Of a stretch of 64,000 nucleotides of DNA, positions 1-9,044 are shown piece by piece. The notes below the pieces were generated by a model. The model did not search any database, was not told where the DNA came from, and saw nothing but the letters and a program-made list of their open reading frames with translations. Position 1 is the first letter of the stretch; the number at the start of each line of letters is the position of its first letter. Origin of the DNA: UBA11606 sp965243715 (lineage in GTDB: Bacteria; Actinomycetota; Acidimicrobiia; Acidimicrobiales; Aldehydirespiratoraceae); assembly GCA_965243715.1 (NCBI GenBank), contig CBDEVU010000017.1, positions 186,001-250,000 on the forward strand, read 5' to 3'. The position numbers were made by a program, and so were the translations under genes.

Positions 1-695
1 AGCGTGAGCGGACCCATCGGATGACCGGCGCCTAACTTCATGGCCTCGTCGATGTCTTCGGCTGACGCGTGCCCAGCCTCAAACATGCGCATGGCCTGGC
101 AAAGGTACGGCACTAGCAGCATGTTGACCACAAAGCCGGCCCGGTCCTTGCAGTGTACGACCCGCTTGCCTAGCAAGTTGGTGGCGAAGGCCTCCGCGGT
201 GGATTTAGTGGCATCAGACGTGCGCTGGGTGGATACCACCTCGACCAACTTCATCACCGTGGCAGGGTTGAAGAAGTGCATACCAATAATCTGCTCTGGG
301 CGACCCGTCATCATCGCTACTTCGATGATCGGATACGACGACGTGTTGGTGGCAATGATGGCGTCGGGGCCCAATACGGCGTCGAGCGCACCGAAAAGTT
401 CCTTCTTCAGGGCGAGGTTCTCCGGGGCGGCTTCGATGACCAGATCGCAGCCCGAAAGATCGCCCAACTCGGTCGTCCAAGCAATTTGGGCCACCGCGGC
501 GTCGCGAGCGGCGGGCTCGAGCTTTCCCCGTTCGACGGCTTTGCTCAGCGAACCATCAACCCGGCCTTGGGCCGTTTCCACCGCTTCGGGGGAGATCTCA
601 CGGGCGATAACGGTGACGCCCGCTTTCGCCGCGACTTCAATAATGCCCGAGCCCATCGCCCCGACGCCGACAACGCCCAACGTGTTGATCGCCAT
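1..695 (-). CDS. 3-hydroxybutyryl-CoA dehydrogenase, partial (C-terminus outside window)
   Basis: NAD-dependent 3-hydroxyacyl-CoA dehydrogenase that oxidises (S)-3-hydroxybutyryl-CoA to acetoacetyl-CoA in the cytoplasm. About 231 residues are visible, starting MAINTLGVVGVGAMGSG, which carries the Rossmann dinucleotide motif GxGxMG. Family motifs follow: LVIEAAPENLALKKELF, a TNTSS block, GMHFFNPATVMKLVEV around the catalytic His, and DRAGFVVN at the start of the helical domain. It starts 3 nt after the stop of the cyclophilin gene, so the two are probably co-transcribed and translationally coupled. The thiolase at 1996 would supply the next step of the same pathway. The function is secure; whether the physiological direction is degradation or synthesis cannot be told. 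Confidence 0.93.
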   Translation of the reverse strand, partial: MAINTLGVVGVGAMGSGIIEVAAKAGVTVIAREISPEAVETAQGRVDGSLSKAVERGKLEPAARDAAVAQIAWTTELGDLSGCDLVIEAAPENLALKKELFGALDAVLGPDAIIATNTSSYPIIEVAMMTGRPEQIIGMHFFNPATVMKLVEVVSTQRTSDATKSTAEAFATNLLGKRVVHCKDRAGFVVNMLLVPYLCQAMRMFEAGHASAEDIDEAMKLGAGHPMGPLT

Positions 696-698
696 GGC

Positions 699-1256
699 TC
701 AAGACTCCTTAATAGAAACGGATTCTATGACGACATCGGTGTGCGGTCGATCGCTCCGGTCGGTGTCGACCTTTTGCATCTCAGCCACGACCTCGAGACC
801 GCTGACCACCTGGCCAAACAGCGAGTACTGCGGGGGCAGGCCCACACCGCTGGCCCCCGACACGATAAAGAATTGGCTGCCGTTGGTGTTAGGACCGGAG
901 TTCGCCATGGCGAGCGAACCAATCTCGTAGCGTCCCGGCGCCGGAAGCTCATCGTCGAACTTGTAGCCGGGGCCACCCCGACCCGTGCCGGTAGGATCGC
1001 CTCCTTGGCACATGAAACCATCGATGATTCGATGAAAAATAATTCCGTCGTAGTAGTGGTACCGGGCCAAGGTGACGAAGTTATTAACAGTCTGGGGCGC
1101 TTGCTCAGTGTTCAGGTGGATGACCAACGTACCGAGCGAGGTGACCATGGTAGCCGTGTATGTCTTGGTCGAATCGATGCCCATCTCTGGTGCTTTGTCG
1201 AACTTTCGGCGCGGTGGACTCGAACCATCCGCTTGGGGGAAAGGGGTGACAGCCAT
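699..1256 (-). CDS. cyclophilin-type peptidyl-prolyl cis-trans isomerase
   Basis: Cyclophilin that catalyses cis-trans isomerisation of X-Pro bonds. The protein has 185 residues. An N-terminal extension of about 30 residues precedes the cyclophilin fold. The active-site block FHRIIDGFMCQGGDPTGTG, then GSLAMANSGPNTNGSQFFI and LFGQVVSGLEVV, are all intact. There is no signal peptide, so it should be cytoplasmic. The ATG is preceded by GAGGAA at a suitable distance. It lies directly upstream of the 3-hydroxybutyryl-CoA dehydrogenase gene with only a 3-nt gap. Confidence 0.95.
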   Translation of the reverse strand: MAVTPFPQADGSSPPRRKFDKAPEMGIDSTKTYTATMVTSLGTLVIHLNTEQAPQTVNNFVTLARYHYYDGIIFHRIIDGFMCQGGDPTGTGRGGPGYKFDDELPAPGRYEIGSLAMANSGPNTNGSQFFIVSGASGVGLPPQYSLFGQVVSGLEVVAEMQKVDTDRSDRPHTDVVIESVSIKES

Positions 1257-1352
1257 ACTCAGTTCCTCAATCTCGGTGGAATACGCCGTCTGAGGCTAGC
1301 GGCGGCCGACCAGTAGTTGGCCGCGAGCGGATCCAGGGAGTAGGTTTTCTGG

Positions 1353-1961
1353 ATGGCGCTGCACTGGTCCGATAGTCGCGTGGAGGTGTACCGCTACGTC
1401 GTTGGCCCCCTAGACAACAACGTCTTTGTGATCCGCTGCCACGAAACCGGCGAGGCAATCCTGCTCGATGCGGCCAACGAGCACGACAAACTGTTAGAGG
1501 TCTGTCAGAGACTGGGCGTTCGCAAGGTTCTCGAAACTCACGGGCATTGGGATCACATTCAGGCCGTGCCCGCGATCCGCGACGCGGGCTACGAAGTTGG
1601 CGTAACCGCCGAAGATGCCGCCATGCTCCCGTCGTACGATTTTGTGCTCGAAGACGAGTCGGTTATCGAAGTCGGCCGGCTCTGTATTCATACCCATCAC
1701 ACACCCGGCCATACCCCCGGCTCGATGTCGTTCAGTGTCCAAGACACGCCGCTGCTGTTTAGTGGCGACACGTTATTCCCCGGTGGGCCAGGTGCAACCA
1801 ACTACGACGGCGGCGACTTCGTGACCATCCTCCAAAGCCTCGAGGACCGCATGTTTAGACCCTTCGATCCAGACACTATCGTGCTTCCCGGCCACGGCCT
1901 CGACACTACGATCGGTACTGAGTCTCCCCACCTCGACGAATGGGCCGCCCGCGGTTGGTGA
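1353..1961 (+). CDS. MBL-fold metallo-hydrolase (glyoxalase II-like)
   Basis: Small metallo-beta-lactamase-fold hydrolase of 202 residues. The metal-binding signature THGHWDH (His63, His65, Asp67, His68) is present, followed by HTPGHTPGSMSF, the SGDTLFPGG aspartate and a C-terminal LPGHG histidine, so both metal sites are complete. The family includes glyoxalase II and other thioester hydrolases; the substrate cannot be read from sequence. It stands alone between divergent ppi-hbd and the downstream thiolase gene, 34 nt away on the same strand, so it may be co-transcribed with the latter. Confidence 0.88.
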   Translation: MALHWSDSRVEVYRYVVGPLDNNVFVIRCHETGEAILLDAANEHDKLLEVCQRLGVRKVLETHGHWDHIQAVPAIRDAGYEVGVTAEDAAMLPSYDFVLEDESVIEVGRLCIHTHHTPGHTPGSMSFSVQDTPLLFSGDTLFPGGPGATNYDGGDFVTILQSLEDRMFRPFDPDTIVLPGHGLDTTIGTESPHLDEWAARGW

Positions 1962-1995
1962 AGATCGCTACCGGCCTTCCGCTACCGTTAGCGCC

Positions 1996-3180
1996 ATGAC
2001 TGAAACCGTGATCCTCTCGGGGGCCCGCACCCCTATCGGTAAGCTATCGGGTGCCCTCGCCTCATTGCAGGGCACCGACCTTGGCGGCTGGGCCATCAAA
2101 GAAGCACTCGAACGAGCCCACCTCAGCGGCGAGCAGATCGACTACGTCTATATGGGACAAGTCGTCATGGCCGGCGCGGGCCAGGTCCCTGCTCGCCAGG
2201 CGGCCGTTGCTGGCGGGATACCACTTACCGTCCCGTCCACCGGGATCAACAAGGCCTGCCCGTCGGGCCTTAACGCCATCCAACTCGCCCATCGACAGAT
2301 CGCCGCGGGCGAAGCCGAGGTGGTAGTGGCGGGCGGCATGGAGTCGATGACCAATGCGCCGTACCTGCTCCCACAAGCCCGGTCGGGTTATCGCTTCGGC
2401 CCGGCCACAATGCCCGACGCCCTCACCCACGACGGCCTGTACTGCAGCTTCGGGAACGAGCTAATGGGGGCGGGAACCGAACGCTACGCCAGCGCCATGG
2501 AGATGCCGCGTGCCCCTCAGGACAGCTACGCCGCTATGTCCCACGAGCGCGCCGCGATCGCCCAAAAAGACGGCCTGCTCGCCGACGAGATCGTTAACGT
2601 CACGGTGCCTCAGCGACGCGGTGACGACATCACCGTCAGCCACGATGAAGGCATCCGCCTCGGCATCACCGCCGACACCTTGGGCGGACTTCCCGGCGCT
2701 TTTGCCCCGGGCGGAAACGTCACCGCGGGCAACGCCAGCCAACTCAGTGACGGTGGAGCGGCCACTGTCATCACCACCAAAGCTCGAGCCGAAGCCTTCG
2801 GGGTCGAACCTCTCGCCGAGATTATCTCCTACGGCGAAGTCGCGGGCCCCGACACGTCGCTGCTCACCCAGCCGAGTCGCTCGACTCTGCAGGCGCTGGA
2901 GCGAGCTGGACTGTCAGTCGGCGATGTCGACCTTTTCGAGTTCAACGAAGCCTTCGCCGCGGTCGCTATTGCTTCCATGGCCGACCTTTCGATTCCCGCT
3001 GACATCGTCAACGTCAACGGCGGAGCGATCGCTCTCGGACATCCCATCGGCATGAGCGGCGCTCGCCTAGCTATCACCCTCGCCTACGAACTCAAGCGGC
3101 GCGGCGGTGGTATCGGTGTCGCCGCCCTCTGCGGTGGAGGCGGCCAAGGCGATGCGCTCGTCATCAAAGTAAACGGCTGA
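1996..3180 (+). CDS. acetyl-CoA C-acetyltransferase (thiolase)
   Basis: Thiolase of 394 residues that condenses two acetyl-CoA or cleaves acetoacetyl-CoA. The nucleophilic cysteine is Cys88 in NKACPSGLNAI. NEAFAAV, the histidine loop GGAIALGHPIGMSGAR and the C-terminal CGGGGQGDA with the second catalytic cysteine are all intact, and the length is normal for the family. The SDR gene follows after only 11 nt with a good ribosome site between, so the two form an operon. Together with the 3-hydroxybutyryl-CoA dehydrogenase at 1-695 this gives a short-chain acyl-CoA set. Confidence 0.95.
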   Translation: MTETVILSGARTPIGKLSGALASLQGTDLGGWAIKEALERAHLSGEQIDYVYMGQVVMAGAGQVPARQAAVAGGIPLTVPSTGINKACPSGLNAIQLAHRQIAAGEAEVVVAGGMESMTNAPYLLPQARSGYRFGPATMPDALTHDGLYCSFGNELMGAGTERYASAMEMPRAPQDSYAAMSHERAAIAQKDGLLADEIVNVTVPQRRGDDITVSHDEGIRLGITADTLGGLPGAFAPGGNVTAGNASQLSDGGAATVITTKARAEAFGVEPLAEIISYGEVAGPDTSLLTQPSRSTLQALERAGLSVGDVDLFEFNEAFAAVAIASMADLSIPADIVNVNGGAIALGHPIGMSGARLAITLAYELKRRGGGIGVAALCGGGGQGDALVIKVNG

Positions 3181-3191
3181 TAGGGGTGACC

Positions 3192-4124
3192 ATGAGCAAG
3201 CTTCTTGAAGGCAAAGTCGCCCTCGTTACCGGAGCGGGCCGCGGCATTGGCCGCGAGCACGCCCTGATGATGGCCGAACATGGGGCTCGGGTCATCGTCA
3301 ACGACCTCGGCGGCGACGAATCCGGGGCGGGCGCCGACCCCTCTCCCGCCCAGGAAGTCGTGGCGGAGATCGAAGCCAAGGGCGGCGAAGCGGCGGTCAA
3401 CGGCGGCAATGTCGCCCGCTTCGACGAGGCCAAAGCCATGATCGATCAGGCAGTCGACACGTTCGGCGACATCAACATCGTCGTGAACAACGCGGGGATC
3501 TTGCGCGATCGGATGCTGTTCTCGATGAGCGAGGCGGACTGGGACGCGGTGATCGCCGTCCACCTCAAAGGCACCTGGGGTCCATCGCAGGCCGCGGCGA
3601 GCTATTGGCGCAAGATGGCCAAGGCAGGCCATGACGTTTACGGACGCCTCATCAACACGGCTTCGCCGTCGGGCATCTACGGCAACGTGGGCCAAACCAA
3701 CTACGGCGCTGCCAAGGCGGCCATCGCGTCGTTTTCGATCATCGCCGCGCAAGAACTCGTCAAATACGGCGTTACCGTCAACTGCCTCGCCCCTACAGCA
3801 TGGTCACGCATGACCGCTCCGGTGCTGGGCGGCGACGAGGCCCCCGAGGAGTTCCGCGAGAAAATCAGCCCCCGCTGGATCGCGGTCATCACCACCTGGC
3901 TCGCCTCAGCGGAGGCCGCCAACGTCACCGGCCGCTGCTTCGACATTCGCGGCGACCAACTAGGTATCGCCGAGGGTTGGCATCTCGGGCCAGTCGCGAC
4001 ACAACCTAACGACCCCACCGACCTCGGCCCGGTGGTCGCCGCGCTCATGGCCGAGGCACGCCCGAACGCCAACATGGCCGGAACCGACCACCAAGGCCCC
4101 GGCTTCCCCACCCAATCCATCTAG
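3192..4124 (+). CDS. SDR-family 3-hydroxyacyl-CoA dehydrogenase-like oxidoreductase
   Basis: Short-chain dehydrogenase/reductase of 310 residues. It has the cofactor motif TGAGRGIG, NNAG, and a Tyr-x3-Lys pair in YGAAKAAIASF preceded by the Ser block INTASPSGIYG. The insertion after NDLGGDESGAG resembles the dehydrogenase domain of multifunctional beta-oxidation enzymes, so a 3-hydroxyacyl-CoA substrate is likely but inferred. I chose the ATG at 3192 because AGGGG lies 5 nt upstream; a GTG two codons earlier is possible. It follows the thiolase gene directly. The tail after the SDR core (about 60 residues) is unusually long. Confidence 0.85.
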   Translation: MSKLLEGKVALVTGAGRGIGREHALMMAEHGARVIVNDLGGDESGAGADPSPAQEVVAEIEAKGGEAAVNGGNVARFDEAKAMIDQAVDTFGDINIVVNNAGILRDRMLFSMSEADWDAVIAVHLKGTWGPSQAAASYWRKMAKAGHDVYGRLINTASPSGIYGNVGQTNYGAAKAAIASFSIIAAQELVKYGVTVNCLAPTAWSRMTAPVLGGDEAPEEFREKISPRWIAVITTWLASAEAANVTGRCFDIRGDQLGIAEGWHLGPVATQPNDPTDLGPVVAALMAEARPNANMAGTDHQGPGFPTQSI

Positions 4125-4133
4125 CCGTCGCAA

Positions 4134-4766
4134 CTAGCTGTAGCTCACCTGGCAAAAGCCGTGGTTGCAGTAGCCGCCCGGGTTGCGGTGTAGGTACTGC
4201 TGGTGGTACTCCTCGGCGAAATAGTAGGTCGGGGCATCAACAATCTGGGTCGTGATCTCCCCGAAACCCGTCGAACCGAGCCGGTCCTGGTAGTGGCGCA
4301 GGCTGGCCTCAGCCGCCGTCCGCTGGTCCGGTGAGTAAACGTAAATCTCGCTGCGGTACTGGGTTCCGATGTCGTTGTGCTGGCCCATGAACTGGGTCGG
4401 ATCGTGGACTTCCCAGAACACGCTCAACAACTCCACGTAGGAGATGATGGACGGGTCGTAAACAACGAAGGCCACCTCGTTGTGACCGGTGCGGCCGGTA
4501 CAGACTTCTTCGTAGGTGGGGTTCGGCGTGAAACCGCCCGCATAGCCCACCGAGGTCGTGTGAACGCCATCGAGTTGCCAAAAGAACCGCTCGGCCCCCC
4601 AGAAACAGCCGAGGCCAAACATCGCCATTTCGGTACCATCGGGATACGGACCATCGAGCGGCGTGCCCAGCACGAGATGGGCGGGTTGAAGCCGAACGGC
4701 TTCCGAGCGGCCGGGCAGGGCATCGGCAGGGTTAGGCATAGCTTGCTTGTCACGACCAAACAACAT
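4134..4766 (-). CDS. msrA: peptide-methionine (S)-S-oxide reductase
   Basis: MsrA reduces methionine-S-sulfoxide in proteins and so repairs oxidative damage in the cytoplasm. The protein has 210 residues with the catalytic GCFWGAERFF block (Cys54), VGYAGGFTPNPTYEEVC, and HDPTQFMGQ. Two cysteines near the C-terminus (GGYCNHGFCQ) can act as resolving residues, giving a thioredoxin-recycled type. AAAGG precedes the ATG. It converges with the SDR gene (stops 9 nt apart) and diverges from the amidohydrolase gene. Confidence 0.96.
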   Translation of the reverse strand: MLFGRDKQAMPNPADALPGRSEAVRLQPAHLVLGTPLDGPYPDGTEMAMFGLGCFWGAERFFWQLDGVHTTSVGYAGGFTPNPTYEEVCTGRTGHNEVAFVVYDPSIISYVELLSVFWEVHDPTQFMGQHNDIGTQYRSEIYVYSPDQRTAAEASLRHYQDRLGSTGFGEITTQIVDAPTYYFAEEYHQQYLHRNPGGYCNHGFCQVSYS

Positions 4767-4893
4767 GGGGTTACCTTTCTGAGGGCGGCGTATGAAGACG
4801 CTACGACAACGAAACGCTGCGGGTCATAGCTGACTGGTCACCCAGGCTAGGTTGTGGTCCTACGATGAGCGAACCTGTTCGGGGAGGCTTCTC

Positions 4894-6642
4894 ATGCTTG
4901 ACGTACTCATTTCCGGCGGAACCGTCGTCGACGGAACCGGTGCCGCGGGCAGGCGTGCCGACATCGCCATCCGCGACGGTCGCATCGCTTCCATCAGTGA
5001 GGTCGGAGCAGTCTGCGAAGACGCTAGGGAGGTAATCAATGCCCGCGGCCTAGTGGTCTGCCCCGGTTTCGTTGATCCCCACACGCACTACGACGCCCAA
5101 CTCTTCTGGGATCCGCGGGCCACGCCGTCCAACTTCTTCGGCGTTACCTCGATGATCGCGGGCAACTGTGGCTTTACCCTCGCCCCCCTCGGCGATGAAT
5201 CCGACGGCGAGTACCTCAAGCAGATGATGGTCAAGGTCGAAGGCATGTCCATCGAAGCGCTCGAACAGGGCGTGCCGTGGAACTGGAACAGCTTCGGCGA
5301 GTACCTCGATCGGGTGGCCGCCAACGGCACCGCCATCAACGTTGGCTTCCTCGTCGGCCATTGCGCCCTGCGACGTACGGTAATGAAGGACGACGCGGTC
5401 GGTCAGGAAGCCACCGCCGAACAAGTTGCCGCCATGCGGGCCCTGCTCAAAGACTCGATCGAAGCGGGCGGCCTCGGCTTCTCCACCGGTCGCTCATTCA
5501 CCCACCGCGACGGTGACGGCAATCCCGTGCCGAGTCGCTGGGCTGCCTACGATGAGGTGCTCGAACTGTGCCGAGAGACCGCCCAGCACGACGGAACGAC
5601 ACTCGAATGGGTCGCCGATGGCTGCCTCAACGGCTTTACCGACGACGAAGTCGAGTTGATGACCAAGATGTCGATCGAGGGCCAGCGACCCCTCAACTGG
5701 AACGTTCTTACCGTCGACTCCGCTCGACCAGAGGCCTATCGCAATCAGTTGTCTGCGTGTGAGAAAGCTAACGGCGACGGGGCTAAGGTCGTGGCCCTTA
5801 CCATGCCAATCCTCGTGGGGATGAACATGAGCCTGGGCTCGTTCTGCGGACTTCATCAGCTCCCAGGATGGGACTCCATCTTTTCCCTGGACTACCCCGA
5901 ACGGATCCTCAAACTGGGCGATCCGCAGGTCGTGACTTGGCTCGAGAATCAGGCCGCTCGGCCCGAGGCAGGTGTGTTCAGCCGTCTCACGGGATGGGAC
6001 AACTACCTCGTCGGCGATACCTACAGCGACGCCAACGACGGACTCAAAGGGCGTCGGGTGGGCGACATCGCCCGTGAACGAGGCCAACGAGCCTTCCACA
6101 CCATGGTTGAGATTTCCCTCGCCGACGATCTCCGAACGGTCTGGTGGCCAACACCGACCGACGACGACGCCGAAAGCTGGCGGCTCCGCGCCCAAGCCTG
6201 GGAGCACGACGCGGTAATGATCGGTGGCTCCGACGCGGGCGCCCACCTCGACCGTATGGCGGGCGCGCCGTACACGACCGTGTGGATCGACGACTGCCTG
6301 CGGGGCCGAAAACTCACCACGATGGAGAACGCCATCCGGCACCTCACCGACAAACCCGCCCGACTTTTCGGCTTACGCGACCGAGGCCGTCTCGAGGAAG
6401 GATTCTTCGCCGACATCGTCCTCTTCGACGCCGACGAGATTGGAGCCACCGACCTCGAGTTGGTTTTCGACCTGCCGGGTAACGGCAAACGCCTCTACTG
6501 CGAGGCCACCGGCATTCGGCGCGTCATCGTCAACGGCGTCACCACCGTGGTCGATGGCGCGGTCACCAGCGCCCTCCCTGGCATCGTGATGCGCAGCGGT
6601 ACCGACACCGTCCTCACCGCCCTCACCACCCTCACCGCCTGA
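4894..6642 (+). CDS. amidohydrolase, D-aminoacylase / N-acyl-D-amino-acid deacylase family
   Basis: Metal-dependent amidohydrolase of 582 residues. It begins MLDVLISGGTVVDGTG, followed by CPGFVDPHTHYDAQLFWDP, which carries the HxH metal ligands. The late SDAGAHLD aspartate and a composite beta-sandwich closing at GRLEEGFFADIVLFD are typical of the D-aminoacylase branch. I chose the ATG at 4894 because GGGGAGG lies 6 nt upstream; an upstream in-frame start at 4852 lacks this. The family hydrolyses N-acyl-D-amino acids, hydantoins or related cyclic amides, and the exact substrate is unknown. It is transcribed alone, divergent from msrA. Confidence 0.88.
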   Translation: MLDVLISGGTVVDGTGAAGRRADIAIRDGRIASISEVGAVCEDAREVINARGLVVCPGFVDPHTHYDAQLFWDPRATPSNFFGVTSMIAGNCGFTLAPLGDESDGEYLKQMMVKVEGMSIEALEQGVPWNWNSFGEYLDRVAANGTAINVGFLVGHCALRRTVMKDDAVGQEATAEQVAAMRALLKDSIEAGGLGFSTGRSFTHRDGDGNPVPSRWAAYDEVLELCRETAQHDGTTLEWVADGCLNGFTDDEVELMTKMSIEGQRPLNWNVLTVDSARPEAYRNQLSACEKANGDGAKVVALTMPILVGMNMSLGSFCGLHQLPGWDSIFSLDYPERILKLGDPQVVTWLENQAARPEAGVFSRLTGWDNYLVGDTYSDANDGLKGRRVGDIARERGQRAFHTMVEISLADDLRTVWWPTPTDDDAESWRLRAQAWEHDAVMIGGSDAGAHLDRMAGAPYTTVWIDDCLRGRKLTTMENAIRHLTDKPARLFGLRDRGRLEEGFFADIVLFDADEIGATDLELVFDLPGNGKRLYCEATGIRRVIVNGVTTVVDGAVTSALPGIVMRSGTDTVLTALTTLTA

Positions 6643-6683
6643 TAGCTACGGTTGCTTGCATGACGAAACCGCTGGACCTTGGC

Positions 6684-7323
6684 TCACGTTGCAACCGGTG
6701 GTTGGGACCAGACCGCTCGGAGTTGCTCGGTGGTGACCACGGTTGCGAGTAACGAGATGGTGTTGTCGAGCACCGCCTTGCCGTACTCCACGGGCACGCC
6801 AACAACGGCATCTCGCACCACGACGACTTGGTAACCGAGATCGACCGCGCCTAAAACGAGCCCCAAGATTCCGATGTTGATCGAGTTGCCGATCGCCACC
6901 ACCGTGCGTACCCCGCAATTTCGCAGCAGTCTGATCGAGTTCGGTGGCCACAAACGGCGTCACTCCATGCGATCGGGCCACCCGCAAATCACTCGGTTGG
7001 ACATCAAGTTCGGGGATCAACTCGGTGCCGGGCTGCCCCTGATCAAGCCGTGTGCCGTTGCGCTGAGCCGACGCGGCGAGAATGCGGGCGTTCGTCGCTG
7101 ATCCTTGCCGGTCGGGCCGGAACTCCGCGGTGCAGTGAACGACCCGCGCCCCCGCGCCGCGAGCCGCAGCACAGACCCTCCCAGCGTTAGCCGGCATACC
7201 CACTGCCGCCGCGGCTGCTCCGAGATCAGGCCAAGCGGCAAGGTCACCAACGACCCCGCGTTGGAGTTCCATCGTGAGCACTGCGGTGTGTTCGGCAGCA
7301 ACGAGGGGGCCAAGTTCCATCAT
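6684..7323 (-). pseudogene. isochorismatase-family hydrolase, frameshifted
   Basis: Cysteine-hydrolase (isochorismatase-like) gene interrupted by a 1-nt shift near 6930. The first frame reads to GVTPFVATELD. Removing one base there continues with LLRNCGVRTVVAIG and on through LGYQVVVVRDAVVGVP, restoring a normal protein of about 212 residues. The usual nucleophile cysteine region reads GNSINIGILG, so a serine or asparagine stands where cysteine is expected; this is seen in a subgroup of the family. The substrate is unknown. It could be a true pseudogene or an assembly error. The start overlaps the stop of a 25-codon ORF (7320-7397) in an ATGA arrangement. Confidence 0.75.
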
Positions 7324-7397
7324 GAACCGCTGAGCTGCGACATATCGAACCGGATGGTTCTCTCGTCAAACAAGCGGGCCTTGCTCGGATCAGTCAT
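7320..7397 (-). CDS. short ORF upstream of the isochorismatase-like gene
   Basis: A 25-codon reading frame beginning MTDPSKARLFDERT. AAGGAG stands 5 nt before its ATG, and its TGA overlaps the next ATG as ATGA. The strong ribosome site and overlap suggest it is translated, perhaps only to couple translation, or that it is the stump of a lost upstream gene. No homology is recognised. Its neighbour is broken, so both may be decaying. Confidence 0.35.
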   Translation of the reverse strand: MTDPSKARLFDERTIRFDMSQLSGS

Positions 7398-7639
7398 TGG
7401 CACTCCTTACTAATCGAGCGCCCATCCGCGCGCACGACGAGCTAGGCCATCTGACCCAGCCACCACCTTTTCCTACACCCCAAAGCCAGTTGCGTCGATA
7501 CACGGGCGGCGGGATTGCCGCGAGATGTCGATTCAGATCGTTGCCCTCGGTGAACTTGACCTTGCCGTTGTCGCGGGCTTTGTCGGCATCGAGGGTTCAA
7601 CGACCTCCGCTGTCGGCTCGATAATGCCGGTCGGCACGC
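7398..7639. other. gene-free stretch with no assignable gene
   Basis: No convincing full-length frame is seen. On the reverse strand a stretch about 7500-7600 reads KVKFTEGNDLNRHLAAIP in one frame, which looks protein-like and may be the remains of a solute-binding protein, but it has neither start nor end. Together with the broken genes on both sides this looks like decayed coding DNA. Confidence 0.4.
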
Positions 7640-8033
7640 TCATCGGGCCTGGACGAACTCACGATTTACGCCAACCTCGCCGCTGAAGATGACCTTCTGG
7701 GGATCCGCAATGAAGCAGAGGTGGCTCACCGCGATCGCCACTGCGGTCGCTGCTTCATCGAGCACGAGCCCCATCCCGATACCAGTTCCAACCGAAATGG
7801 CAGCGAAGTCAGGACAGTCCCCGTATTCCTCAGCGCTGTGGGCCTCGCGCAGGGCCGCAAGGTTCACATCGTTGTCAACCCACACGTCGACCCCAAAGGC
7901 CCCCTCGAGCCGTGTACGAATCTTCAGGCCATCGAATCCAGGGACATTCAACGCCTGAAAAACGGCATCAGACGCAGGGCGGTACACACCAGGGACTCCA
8001 ACACACGCCGCCTCAACCTCGCAGCCGGGCGAC
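7640..8033 (-). pseudogene. ROK-family sugar kinase/repressor fragment
   Basis: The reverse-strand frame reads GVPGVYRPAS, VPGFDGLKIR, DVWVDNDVNLAALREA and FAAISVGTGIGMGLVLD, the middle part of the ROK fold (substrate loop and the GTGIG ATP loop). It then jumps to AVAIAVSHLCFIADPQKVIFSG, which corresponds to the C-terminal part, so an internal segment has been lost. An in-frame stop lies upstream of the fragment and there is no N-terminal HTH or first phosphate loop. It is a relic, not a working kinase. Confidence 0.7.
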
Positions 8034-8252
8034 CCAACGAACCCGACGACTTAGCCGGTCCGCTCAGGCGCAGACTCGAGCATCGCGTCCATGATCCGCT
8101 GGCCGTTCAACAGCCGCAGCAAACGAGAATCCGACAAGTCGATCGGGCAATGTCGTCCTCGGATTCGAGCGCCTCGATGAACGCATCGCGCCGCGGGCGG
8201 GCGTCGGCGAGGCGATCCGGGTCTGTGGCAGTATCTCTGACAGCGGTTTTCG

Positions 8253-9025
8253 TAAGTTTTTCTCGACTGTCCTTTACGGCCAGCAATGTCCGCTCTTAGC
8301 TACGCGGCTGGCGCAACCCGACGTTCGACGCGAGGTCACCACCCGCGCCTCGACCAAGAACATCGACGTCTTGCCGGCAGCTGGGCTCTTTGGAGCCAAC
8401 GCGTCTGGCAAGTCGACAATGTTATTCACACTTGCCGACATGCGCGCGATTGTCGCGAGTTCGTTTCGCTCGGGGACGCGCTCGAGCGGGATCTACCGCA
8501 GGCCGTTCGCTCTCGATGAAGCCATGAGGGGTCAGCCGAGCCGGTTCGAGGTAGATGATGAACGCGTGCTGGGCGAGTACGCCTACTACTACCCCAGAGG
8601 TGCAAGCCTTGGCGAGTACGCCTACTACTACGCAAGTTGCCCAAGGTGCGAGGCCGACAAGCGACCTTGGTTTTCGACCGCACGTCCGAGCACTGCGGAT
8701 TCTCAACGGTGAAGAGGATGATCCCAACTCCTCCGACGAAGAAACCAAGGTGGTCTTTGCCGACTCGGTTCGCCTAACTCACCGAGGCTCGTCAGGCGAT
8801 GTTGATCTGGATCCCGAGGACGAGTCAGAGGGGACCATGGTCTGGGTTGGGCTGATCGGCCCAGTTCTCGACGTTCTCGATGGCGGACATGTGCTACTTG
8901 TCGATGAGAACAATGGTGAAGCGTGGCACCCCTACGAAGCGATCATAAAGTCGGGGCTGTCACCCATAGCGATCGCTGACATCCAACGAATGTGCCCGGA
9001 TATCCCACACTCCCTCGAGCCCTAA
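8253..9025 (+). pseudogene. AAA ATPase (AAA15/AAA_21-like), decayed
   Basis: Remains of an ATP-binding protein of the kind found in phage-defence gene pairs. Frame one has the family start LSFTASNVRS, then a stop. A second frame continues LLATRLAQPDVRREVTTR and carries the Walker A loop GLFGANASGKSTMLFTLAD, then PFALDEAMRGQPSRFEV. After a short tandem duplication a third frame has FADSVRLTHRG and the Walker B-like DGGHVLLVDEN, then ends early. At least two frame changes and an internal loss are needed to rebuild it. The partner nuclease usually found next to such ATPases is not recognisable. Confidence 0.72.
8575..8634 (+). repeat. imperfect 39-bp tandem duplication inside the AAA pseudogene
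   Basis: The 21-bp string beginning ggcgagtacgcctactacta occurs twice, 39 bp apart. The duplication coincides with the point where the reading frame of the ATPase relic is lost, so it was probably one of the disabling events. Confidence 0.75.
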
Positions 9026-9044
9026 ATCGCCTCGTAGATATCCG

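Noticed and set aside
40..1316. Long open frames on the plus strand opposite the dehydrogenase and cyclophilin genes
   Set aside because: They are shadows of the reverse-strand genes, with no ribosome sites and Arg/Thr-rich composition typical of antisense frames in GC-rich DNA.
8048..8275. A reverse-strand gene between the ROK and AAA relics
   Set aside because: A protein-like stretch (RRDAFIEALESEDDIAR) exists but is interrupted by a stop after a frame change, has no start, and overlaps the AAA relic; no family was recognised.
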